A DNA stretch of 51,308 nt from an uncultured Halomicronema sp. (lineage in GTDB: Bacteria; Cyanobacteriota; Cyanobacteriia; Phormidesmidales; Phormidesmidaceae): NCBI GenBank assembly GCA_937899725.1, contig CALCCA010000027.1:1-51308 (forward strand), written 5' to 3'. Below are positions 44,613-51,308 of this stretch, piece after piece. A program made the translations under genes and the position numbers. The stretch's first letter is position 1; every line of letters begins with the position of its first letter. The notes below the pieces were generated by a model. The model was not told the DNA's origin. It saw only the letters and a list, made by a program, of their open reading frames with translations, and did not search any database.

Positions 44613-45521
44613 TCAATGGGTCCGGTTAACAATGAAATCGGCCAGGGCGATCAGGGGCTGGGCCGGAGCGCCAAAGCAGTCCATCAGGCTCGTTTTAGCG
44701 GCTTCGACGAGTTGCTGGGCTTGCTGTTGCGATGCTTCGAGCCCCCACAAGCTCGGGTAGGTGGCCTTTTGAGCAGTTAAATCTTTGCCCGCAGACTTGC
44801 CTAATGCTTCTGACGTGGCGGTGATGTCAAGGATGTCATCCACAATTTGAAAGGCCAAACCAATGCGATCGGCATACTGCGATAACGTCTCAACTTGACT
44901 GTCATCAGCGCCCGCCAAAATCGCCCCTGACGTGACGGAAACTTGCAGCAGCGCCCCCGTTTTGTGGGTGTGAATGTAATTGAGGGTTTCTAGACTGACG
45001 TCGGCAGAACCTTCGGAAGCGAGATCCACAATCTGGCCACCCACGAGCCCCTCAGCGCCTACGGCTCTGCCGAGATTCGCCACCACCTGCAGGATGCGAT
45101 CAGCGGGCACGTCTTGAGTTTGGGTGGCGACCCATTCAAACGCATAGGTTAAGAGCGCGTCGCCTGCCAAAATGGCAACGTCTTCGCCATAGACTTTGTG
45201 GTTAGTGAGCTGCCCGCGACGATAGTCGTCGTTATCCATCGCGGGCAGGTCATCGTGAATCAACGACATCGTGTGGATCATCTCGAGCGCGCAGGCCGTC
45301 GGCATCGCCATCACTGTGGTGCCGCCGATGAGGTCACAGGTGGCTAAACACAAAATTGGGCGCAGCCGCTTGCCCCCGGCTAAGAGCGAGTAGCGCATCG
45401 CCTGATAAATGGTCTCGGGGTATTGTCCCTGCAGTGAGGCGTCTAAGGCGACCTCAACCTGCTGCTGGCGATCGCGCAAATAGGCTTTGAGGTCAAACGT
45501 AGTATCAGTAGAAGAAGTCAT
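44613..45521 (-). CDS. crtE: Geranylgeranyl diphosphate synthase
   Basis: A 302-residue class I prenyltransferase that makes the C20 precursor of carotenoids and the chlorophyll tail. ATG 45521 gives [15 protein letters not shown]; an open extension to 45626 overlaps folD and is rejected. [13 protein letters not shown], the first aspartate-rich motif [15 protein letters not shown] and the second [11 protein letters not shown] are all present. The C terminus VNRTH is short, as in cyanobacterial CrtE. Follows folD closely on the same strand. Confidence 0.95.
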   Translation of the reverse strand: MTSSTDTTFDLKAYLRDRQQQVEVALDASLQGQYPETIYQAMRYSLLAGGKRLRPILCLATCDLIGGTTVMAMPTACALEMIHTMSLIHDDLPAMDNDDYRRGQLTNHKVYGEDVAILAGDALLTYAFEWVATQTQDVPADRILQVVANLGRAVGAEGLVGGQIVDLASEGSADVSLETLNYIHTHKTGALLQVSVTSGAILAGADDSQVETLSQYADRIGLAFQIVDDILDITATSEALGKSAGKDLTAQKATYPSLWGLEASQQQAQQLVEAAKTSLMDCFGAPAQPLIALADFIVNRTH

Positions 45522-45543
45522 TACCCTACTCAAGCTGCAACGG

Positions 45544-46437
45544 CTAAAACAAAAGAGACTGGTCGCTGGGTAAGCTCGGCACGCGACGGCAATAGCTCTG
45601 CACCGTATTGTGCAAAAGCATGGCAACAGTCATGGGACCAACTCCCCCGGGCACCGGCGTAATCGCCGCCGCCACAAGCCTAACCGCTTCATAGTCTACA
45701 TCTCCGACCAGACGATACTGCCCCGGTGCCGTCTCAATCCGGTTAATCCCCACATCAATGACGACGGCTCCTGGCTTGATATGGTCGGCGGTGAGCAAGC
45801 CCGGTCGCCCGATTGCACTGACGACAATATCGGCTGCTTGGGTCAGAGCCCTCAGATCTTGGCTACGGGAATGAGCAATGGTCACGGTGGCGTTGGCTTC
45901 CAGCAGCATCAAGGCCATGGGTTTACCGACCAGAATGCTGCGCCCCAGAACGATCGCCGATTTACCGGCGGGATCAATCTGGTGAGTCTGCAACAGTTGC
46001 ATGACCCCAAAGGGCGTGCAGCTCCGCAGCCCCGATTCGCCCCGCAGCAGCCGACCCAGGTTGGCGGGATGCAAGCCGTCCGCATCTTTGTCTGGGTCAA
46101 TGGCATTTAACAGCGCGACCGCATCTAAATGATTTGGCACTGGTAGCTGCAGCAAGATGCCATCAATGCGATCGTCCGCATTGAAATCCGCGAGCAGCCC
46201 GGCCACATGCGCTGGCGTCGTATCGGCAGACAAGTGCTGACCAAACGAGGCAATGCCGACGCGCTCACAAGCCCGCTCTTTGTTTCTGACATAGGCGGCA
46301 CTGGCCGGGTTATCGCCGACCATCACCACGGCGAGCCCGGGTGGACGACCGGCGAGCGGAGCCCAAGCGGTAATTTTCTCCGCCAGGGTCGTCTGGATAG
46401 TTTTTGCCAGAGTTTTGCCGTCCAGAATTTGCGTCAT
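45544..46437 (-). CDS. folD: Bifunctional methylenetetrahydrofolate dehydrogenase/cyclohydrolase
   Basis: A 297-residue FolD that interconverts methylene-, methenyl- and formyl-tetrahydrofolate. Signature parts: [25 protein letters not shown] with the catalytic Lys in the YVRNK segment, [39 protein letters not shown] (NADP-binding) and the terminal [19 protein letters not shown]. Its stop is 22 bp before the crtE start on the same strand, consistent with an operon. Confidence 0.95.
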   Translation of the reverse strand: MTQILDGKTLAKTIQTTLAEKITAWAPLAGRPPGLAVVMVGDNPASAAYVRNKERACERVGIASFGQHLSADTTPAHVAGLLADFNADDRIDGILLQLPVPNHLDAVALLNAIDPDKDADGLHPANLGRLLRGESGLRSCTPFGVMQLLQTHQIDPAGKSAIVLGRSILVGKPMALMLLEANATVTIAHSRSQDLRALTQAADIVVSAIGRPGLLTADHIKPGAVVIDVGINRIETAPGQYRLVGDVDYEAVRLVAAAITPVPGGVGPMTVAMLLHNTVQSYCRRVPSLPSDQSLLF

Positions 46438-46601
46438 TAAAATCCTGAGTTACGCTGTTGGTCAGAGAGCATTGAGTCATTCAATCGTGACTCAGCTCCT
46501 TAGCTGCATCCTGGTTGGGTGCCGTCTTTGATCGACATCGGCCTAATTTTACGAGTTCTAGTGTCTCAGATTTAGAGACTGCTTATCCTAAATTATTCGG
46601 C

Positions 46602-47108
46602 ATGTTGCAACAGATCTGGCAGCTTAAAAAATGGTGTGGGCTGTCCTTCGGAGTACTCCTGTTGGGCTGCAGTCAGCCGACTGAGACCTCGATACCCAGT
46701 GAGACGGTGGGCGTGCATCTCCCCGATCGCGTCTCGCAGCTGATCGGCTCGACCCAACCGATTGAGACCCTATCTCGCGATCGCGTGGATCAAACCTTGC
46801 AGATCGAGGGCACCGTGTCGCAAGCCGCGCCCCTCTTAGAAGACACGCTGTATCAGCTCACGGATGCCACTGGTACGGTGTGGGTGCGCAGTGCGGATAC
46901 CGCTCCGGCCATCAATGACACCGTGCGGGTGACGGGTGTTTTGCAGTATCAAGAAATTGTGATCAGCGATATCGACCTGGGCGAATATTACCTGCAAGAA
47001 ACGACGCGCACGGCGGTCGAAGCTGCTCCTGAGGTCGACGCTCTGCCACAAGATGCTCCACAAGATGAGGCTGCTCCCGCAGTTGAGGGGCCGCCAACAC
47101 AGGAATAA
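46602..47108 (+). CDS. Lipoprotein with OB-fold-like domain
   Basis: A 168-residue protein from ATG 46602. Its lipobox LLLGC puts the modified Cys at about residue 22, so it should be membrane-anchored and periplasmic. Residues ~55-130 have an alternating strand pattern (DQTLQIEGTVSQAAPLLED, YQLTDATGTVWVRS, NDTVRVTGVLQYQEIV) resembling the OB-fold of nucleic-acid or metal-binding stress proteins. The tail is acidic and proline-rich (PEVDALPQDAPQDEAAPAVE). Ligand unknown; the frame runs further upstream without family likeness. Confidence 0.65.
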   Translation: MLQQIWQLKKWCGLSFGVLLLGCSQPTETSIPSETVGVHLPDRVSQLIGSTQPIETLSRDRVDQTLQIEGTVSQAAPLLEDTLYQLTDATGTVWVRSADTAPAINDTVRVTGVLQYQEIVISDIDLGEYYLQETTRTAVEAAPEVDALPQDAPQDEAAPAVEGPPTQE

Positions 47109-47175
47109 ATCGCGGCATCGCTGAGGGCGCGCGCTAACTGTTCAGATGGGCCAGTGGTGCAGGTCTCACTACGCC

Positions 47176-47790
47176 TCATCTCGCGATCTTACCCACCATA
47201 ATCACCAAGGTTTGATGGCTGTCAGTCCGACAAAACTGCTCTACGGGCTCAAATCCCAGCTGCTGCTAAAGCCGCTGCGCTCGGATGTTGAACGTGGCGA
47301 TAGTAACGCGTAAACGGTGCGCACCCAACTGGCTACTGCCATACCGAGCGACGGCTATGGCGTAGTGTCGACCTTGTCCCTGACCAATGAGATCAGGATG
47401 CAAGCCCATGCCAATATCTAGGGCGGTGGCATCATAGTTGCCGCCACTCATACCAGTTCGACAAATTACAGCTACACATACAAGTCGGCTTCGACTTCGC
47501 TCAGCCGACGTTCCTTGAGCGGAGCCGAAAGGAAGATCTGTAGTCCAGTTTCAGAGAATTGGTATCACCTGTCCGTCTGGCCCAAATGAACAAAACCCGG
47601 CGAGGGTGTTGTCGGTCTGCATGAGGGCAAAAAAGGCATTTTGAGGATTGAGCAAATCGGCCAAATCATCCGGCGCAAGATTGTAGACGTCATAGGGCGG
47701 CGGATAACGCCAACTGAGAATTGCTAAGGCGTGGGCGCGTTGGAGCGGACAAAATTGTAGGCTCACATCTACTGGGACAAGAATGGGCAT
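47176..47790 (-). pseudogene. GNAT acetyltransferase, interrupted by a mobile repeat and a TAG
   Basis: The start is probably ATG 47790 (MPILVPVDVSLQFCPLQ). The N-terminal half ends in GFCSFGPDGQV. A 114-bp repeat (47451-47564) follows, then the second half with ALDIGMGLHPDLIGQGQGRH (the acetyl-CoA loop), LRVTIATFNIRAQRL, a TAG at 47266-47268, and QQLGFEPVEQF to the TGA at 47176. Deleting the repeat with one of its flanking TCA triplets joins GQV to SGGNYD in frame, giving 165 codons plus stop, normal for a GNAT protein apart from the TAG. The TAG probably arose from a tyrosine codon. The gene is dead unless read through. Confidence 0.85.
47451..47564. mobile_element. MITE-like repeat, copy 3 (114 bp), inside GNAT gene
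   Basis: Left end TACCAGTTCGACAAATTACA; right end, read inverted, TACCAATTCTCTGAAACTGG. The flanks are TCA at 47448-47450 and 47565-47567 (TGA on the gene strand), a 3-bp duplication. Inside, GTCGGCT pairs with AGCCGAC and TTCCTT with AAGGAA. Same length and interior as copy 1, in opposite orientation, and close in sequence to copy 2 apart from that copy's extra ~50 bp. No reading frame for a transposase. Confidence 0.9.
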
Positions 47791-47830
47791 AGAACAAGCA
47801 GGGTTAGGACGTATGCAAGAGTCCCCTGTA

Positions 47831-47878
47831 TCCCCCAAATCTGTGGGATGTTGAATCCGATCCCCCCAGATTTGGGGA
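47831..47878. repeat. Inverted repeat TCCCCCAAATCTG
   Basis: TCCCCCAAATCTG at 47831-47843 is matched inverted at about 47867-47878 (CAGATTTGGGGA). It lies upstream of the GNAT pseudogene. Palindromes of CCCCAAATCTG type are common in cyanobacterial intergenic DNA. The rest of 47891-48234 shows no gene. Confidence 0.5.
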
Positions 47879-48234
47879 TTAAGGGGCAAAAATCGGCTTC
47901 AACGGCGTCATTCCTGAGGAGGTCAAGGCTTTAGTATTGAGCGGCTGATCTTGCTCAGGGCAGTCCTCTCTTGAGGGTAATCCGGTGAGATCGCCCTGAC
48001 CGATGGCCTCATCGGCAACAGCATGATTACGGATTGTGTAGAGCGGTTTAATCTGGTTGGGGTGAAGGTTTTTATCTAGAGCATTGCCGACGGCCAGCTA
48101 GTAGTCTATCTTTCTGCTATCGGGGCTGTAGTTTTCGCTATTGAGCCTGGTCAGGGTCTGCGCCAAACTGTGAGGATATCGTTCGTGCTTGCTGTCCGGT
48201 TTTGTTGCTTGCCCTTACTTTTTCCTCATCTACC

Positions 48235-48981
48235 ATGGTTGCGATCGCCTCTGCCTCAGTCTCTACGCCTCCCTCTTCTCTCAAGACGATGACTTCTAAA
48301 GTGGCTTCGGGCAGTGAGCAGCGAACAATTTTTGTCGTCGAAGATCATCCCACGACCCTGGCCGGGATTCACAGCATTCTGGAACGGTTTGGCAGCAACA
48401 TCGCGCTAGAGACGTTGACCACGCTGCAGGCTGCTCGAGAAGCGGTGCGCCGGTTGCGACCTGACCTGCTGGTGCTCGATCTGCAGCTGCCCGAAGGGCC
48501 GGGCGAGCCAGCGGCAACTGAGTTCGGCATTCAGTTCTTAAAAAGTCTGATGAAAGATTATCCCGAAATCAATATTGCCATCCACACCTCTTACCCCGAT
48601 GCCCTGGTGAGGATTATTCCTGACATTGATAATCATCGCGGCGGCTTCACCGTGACCAGCAAAGATAGTGCCACTGATAAAGCCTTTGAGCGTTTTAAGG
48701 CGGCTTTGCAGGGCTACACCCACACCCGTGATATTCGCAGCCTCAAAGCCGGACTCGAACTCAAGCCCGAGTGGCTCGAAACCCTGGATCTGGCTTGTAA
48801 AGATGGGTATCAGGATCGGGCGATCGCCAAGCACCTGCACGTCTCCGAAAGCATGGTGCGCAACTACTGGAGCAAAATTTACGACGTGCTGGGCATCTAC
48901 CCCGAAGATGCCAAAGAAGAGGGCCGCAACCTGCGCATCGTCACCTGTCTTAAAGCGCGGGATGAAGGCTTAATCGAATAG
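48235..48981 (+). CDS. Response regulator with LuxR-like DNA-binding domain
   Basis: A 248-residue protein from ATG 48235; ATG 48289 is also possible. The receiver has IFVVEDHPTTLAGI with the acidic pair, the phosphoacceptor in LLVLDLQLPEGPGEP, and a Lys in TVTSKDSATD. The insert after the phosphorylation site (PEGPGEPAATEFGIQFLKSLM) is longer than usual. The output (about 185-245) has a helix-turn-helix: ACKDGYQDRAIAKHLHVSESMVRNYWSKIYDVLGI. Its stop is 10 bp before the CHASE2 kinase, so the two form a two-component operon. Confidence 0.88.
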   Translation: MVAIASASVSTPPSSLKTMTSKVASGSEQRTIFVVEDHPTTLAGIHSILERFGSNIALETLTTLQAAREAVRRLRPDLLVLDLQLPEGPGEPAATEFGIQFLKSLMKDYPEINIAIHTSYPDALVRIIPDIDNHRGGFTVTSKDSATDKAFERFKAALQGYTHTRDIRSLKAGLELKPEWLETLDLACKDGYQDRAIAKHLHVSESMVRNYWSKIYDVLGIYPEDAKEEGRNLRIVTCLKARDEGLIE

Positions 48982-48991
48982 CTCTGCCACT

Positions 48992-50983
48992 ATGCTGCCG
49001 TTCTTAAAAACCTCTCTCACAGGCGCTCAAAGCTTCTTTCAGCAATCTTCACGCTGGCCGGTGGGGTACGTCATGGTTGCGGGCTTGATCGCCGCTCGCT
49101 GGCTAGGGCTATTTGCCACTCTAGAACTGGCGGTATTGGATGTTTTTTTGCGGAGCCGCCCGGCGGCAGGTATTGATGAGCAAGTTGTTATCGTGCTCAT
49201 CGAGCAAGACCCGGTGCGAGTAGATGAGAACCTTTCTGAGTCGCAACTCGCTCAGCTGTTAGAAATCATTTTTTCAGCGGAACCCGCTGTCGTGGGTCTG
49301 AACGTCTTTCGAGAAGAGTTTAATGATGACCCTGGTCGAGAAGAGCTGCTTAACCTGTTTGAAACCCATGAAAATCTCATCACTGTTGAGAAAGTCTTAC
49401 CGCCTCGACCCATTCCACCCATTGCTCCTCTGTCTGACCGCGTAGCGCAAACTCAGGTTGGCCTGAATGACGTTCCTCTTGATCGCGATGGTCGCATCAG
49501 GCGGGTATTTGTGGGGGCTTATTTGCCCGATGAAAACGAAGATGCAACTGATAACCCATTCCGGTTTTCGTTCTCTTTCAAACTTGCCGAAACGTATTTA
49601 ACGACGCAACGAGGCTATGTTCTCGAAAATCATCCGACTAATCCTGATATTCCGATTTTCAAAGAGCCTGAATCGCCGGAGTTCACTCCAATTCCCATTT
49701 TGGCAGAAAATTCGGGTGGATATGTGCGGGAAGCTGACATCAGCAAGATTCAAACCCTACTGAATTTCAGATCGGGTGCTGCTACCTTTGAGGTCGTAGA
49801 AGCCTCAAAATTGTTTGACCGCTCTCAAGATCTGGAAGCCTTGACGGACAAAGTTGTCATCGTCGATGAAATTGACGCGTATTTCCCAAGATTTTTGCCT
49901 GTTTCAGCTTCTTCTAACCTCATTCAGGATGATGAAACTCGCGATATTTCACCTCGCATTGGCATTACGGGGCCTGAGTTAGAAGCCCATGCCACCAGCC
50001 AAATCATCCGCTCAGTGATCGATGCTCGCCCCCTGATTAGGGGCATCCCGTTTTGGAGTGAAGATATTCTGATTGTGTCGGCGGGATTGATGGGCATTGC
50101 CATGAGCATCTCCTTTCGCTCGACGCTGAGAAGCATGATCAGCCTCGCGGTTATGACGCTGATAGCAGTCGGCGCATGCTATCTGATTCTGTATCGATTT
50201 GGCCTCTGGCTGCCAGTGGCCCCGATGGCGATGAGCCTGCCCCTTGCGGGGATTACCTATTTGGGATTTAACTATCGCAGCCAGCGTAGCGCGCTACGCA
50301 GCCAAGAGGCCGCCTTGGTCGAAGTGCAAGTGCTCGAGGCCGAACGACGCAACGCAATTGAGCGAGCCTTTAGTGCCATTCATGCGGGGCCATTACAGCG
50401 GCTATCGAGTCTTTTGCGGAGTGCTAAAGATGGCAACACTGAGCAGTCTTTTGTGTTGGAGGAACTCAGAGCCCTGAACCAAGAGATCAGGGGGGTGGGT
50501 GAGCGCTTGCGGCAAGAAGCGATCGGTGACGTATATTTTTTCTACTCTCAAGGAGATATTAAATTAGACCTGACTCATCCCATGCATGAAGTGCTTTACG
50601 AGGTCTATAGCTTGGCCGTGAAGCGCAAACTACCGGGATTTGAAACGATTAAGGTGCGGGCAGTTTCAATTGAGCCCTTTAACTGTCAGCAACTCAACTT
50701 AGATGTCAAAAGACAGTTGTGCTGGTTCCTCGAAGAATCGCTACAAAATATCGGCAAGCACGCACTCGGCACGACGCGAATTCAGGTCTTAGGCAAAAAT
50801 ATCAACGATTTTTACAGTTTAAAGATAGAAGACAACGGTCCGGGCATCCAATCTACACATATCGGGGATGGAACCCAATCTTCCTATCGATTAGAATTAA
50901 TGCTGAGCGGTAAGTTTTCTCGCTTTTCAAAAAGAGATGGCAACGGCACAGTTTGTGAGCTTTCGTGGCCTTCTAGTCAATAA
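48992..50983 (+). CDS. CHASE2-domain sensor kinase
   Basis: A 663-residue membrane sensor. A first transmembrane helix (about 25-45) is followed by a periplasmic CHASE2 domain (about 50-335, with AVLDVFLRSRPA, ILAENSGGYVREADI, DKVVIVDEI). Three helices come next (about 350-430). A coiled linker leads to a NarX-like dimerisation segment with candidate His in FSAIHAGPLQRLSSLL (about 464-479). The ATPase has EESLQNIGKHALGTT and IEDNGPGI, but the final G box is weak. CHASE2 ligands are unknown. Its regulator is directly upstream. Confidence 0.9.
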   Translation: MLPFLKTSLTGAQSFFQQSSRWPVGYVMVAGLIAARWLGLFATLELAVLDVFLRSRPAAGIDEQVVIVLIEQDPVRVDENLSESQLAQLLEIIFSAEPAVVGLNVFREEFNDDPGREELLNLFETHENLITVEKVLPPRPIPPIAPLSDRVAQTQVGLNDVPLDRDGRIRRVFVGAYLPDENEDATDNPFRFSFSFKLAETYLTTQRGYVLENHPTNPDIPIFKEPESPEFTPIPILAENSGGYVREADISKIQTLLNFRSGAATFEVVEASKLFDRSQDLEALTDKVVIVDEIDAYFPRFLPVSASSNLIQDDETRDISPRIGITGPELEAHATSQIIRSVIDARPLIRGIPFWSEDILIVSAGLMGIAMSISFRSTLRSMISLAVMTLIAVGACYLILYRFGLWLPVAPMAMSLPLAGITYLGFNYRSQRSALRSQEAALVEVQVLEAERRNAIERAFSAIHAGPLQRLSSLLRSAKDGNTEQSFVLEELRALNQEIRGVGERLRQEAIGDVYFFYSQGDIKLDLTHPMHEVLYEVYSLAVKRKLPGFETIKVRAVSIEPFNCQQLNLDVKRQLCWFLEESLQNIGKHALGTTRIQVLGKNINDFYSLKIEDNGPGIQSTHIGDGTQSSYRLELMLSGKFSRFSKRDGNGTVCELSWPSSQ

Positions 50984-51027
50984 TAGGTGCATGCTTTATT
51001 GAATCATTATCTAAGTTGTAAATAACC

Positions 51028-51183
51028 ATGTTATTTCCTCCCTTAAGCTTTATCAGGATAAAGATTTCGCTAGCTAGCTTGTTGGCGATCGCCACCGTTT
51101 TTCAATTAAGTGGTCAGGCCTTTGCCGATTATGTTCCTCAGGGGGGCGATCCCCCACCTGGCAGAAGCTCAACATCGGGATGA
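51028..51183 (+). CDS. Small exported peptide, possibly a truncated protein
   Basis: A 51-codon frame from ATG 51028 to TGA 51181-51183. It encodes a signal peptide of about 32 residues (ISLASLLAIATVFQLSGQAFA) and only about 19 mature residues, DYVPQGGDPPPGRSSTSG. The gap to the kinase is 44 bp, so it may share its transcript. The mature start (YVP-G-PPPGR) resembles the N terminus of cyanobacterial DUF928 proteins, which I recall sitting near CHASE2 genes. It may therefore be a DUF928 gene cut short; the alternative is a genuine small peptide. Confidence 0.45.
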   Translation: MLFPPLSFIRIKISLASLLAIATVFQLSGQAFADYVPQGGDPPPGRSSTSG

Positions 51184-51189
51184 GTAGTT

Positions 51190-51227
51190 CTTGCGGAATT
51201 TAGTATAATTGTACTATAGTCCGCAAG
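51190..51227. repeat. Imperfect hairpin beyond the small peptide
   Basis: CTTGCGGA (51190-51197) and TCCGCAAG (51220-51227) are exact inverted copies. Inner TAGTA/TACTA arms continue the stem after a 3-base mismatch. It could be a terminator for converging genes or the end of a mobile element lying to the right. Confidence 0.55.
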
Positions 51228-51308
51228 AGGCTAATTCTATGCCTTTTATTTCAATACAGCGCTTCTCAGCTTCGTGAGGTACACTTAATGCCTCTTGAAT
51301 TCGCTCTG
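51214..51308 (-). CDS. Possible 3-prime end of a minus-strand gene
   Basis: An open minus-strand frame runs from the window edge to a TAG at 51214-51216, ending ...EALSVPHEAEKRCIEIKG and then IELASCGL. About 30 codons are visible. The stop falls inside the hairpin. No family recognised; it may belong to an insertion-sequence gene or be chance. Confidence 0.25.
   Translation of the reverse strand, partial: ERIQEALSVPHEAEKRCIEIKGIELASCGL

Noticed and set aside
45522-45626. N-terminal extension of crtE into folD
   Set aside because: Cysteine- and arginine-rich sequence antithetical to the family; the ATG at 45521 gives the normal length.

Overview
The window is chromosomal DNA of an oxygenic cyanobacterium. 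It carries acsF (chlorophyll ring E cyclase), crtR and crtE (carotenoids), a CyanoP/PsbP-like photosystem II lipoprotein, ntcA, a group 2 sigma factor and many cyanobacterial conserved hypotheticals. The octamer GCGATCGC (HIP1) recurs throughout, for example at 29402 and 51085. Gene order and composition suggest a filamentous Leptolyngbya/Nodosilinea-like lineage; that placement is inference. I saw no rRNA, tRNA, CRISPR array, prophage or complete insertion sequence.

Layout. 0-4.2 kb (minus): a DUF218-like membrane protein, two tandem L,D-transpeptidases, a fasciclin protein and a PsiE-like protein. 4.6-9.3 kb: a double META-domain protein, an EamA exporter, SppA, AroH and CrtR. 9.6-22 kb: pyruvate kinase, a double ArsA-type ATPase, AcsF, two poorly known proteins, an ABC-2 permease, RadA, an SLH protein and an exported hypothetical. 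22-29 kb: a YyaL/DUF255 protein, an Orn/Lys/Arg decarboxylase, a PadR regulator, DUF3084 and NtcA. 30-37 kb: threonine synthase with a CysO-like sulfur carrier, Maf, CyanoP, an exported methyltransferase, a group 2 sigma factor, Dps and a NarL-type regulator. 37.9-43.3 kb: GH1 glycosidase, Nei, a RibD-like/DUF6194 pair, DUF423 and a GAF histidine kinase. 44-51 kb: DUF212-CrtE-FolD, an OB-fold lipoprotein, a broken GNAT acetyltransferase, a response regulator with a CHASE2 sensor kinase, and a tiny exported peptide.

The most distinctive signal is a small non-coding mobile repeat with TACCA-type inverted ends. Three full copies lie at 19833-19946, 24351-24514 and 47451-47564. Each is flanked by a 3-bp duplication of the form TNA. 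Two copies sit exactly on the TAA stop codon of a minus-strand gene in a convergent gene pair. The third interrupts a GNAT acetyltransferase; removing it with one duplicated triplet restores the reading frame exactly, although a separate TAG remains. A single similar end abuts the crtR stop codon. Other structures worth attention are a 14-bp hairpin that would bury the ribosome-binding site of the exported methyltransferase gene, nested palindromes before thrC, an NtcA-type palindrome upstream of ntcA, and the kinase/regulator/peptide cluster at the right edge.
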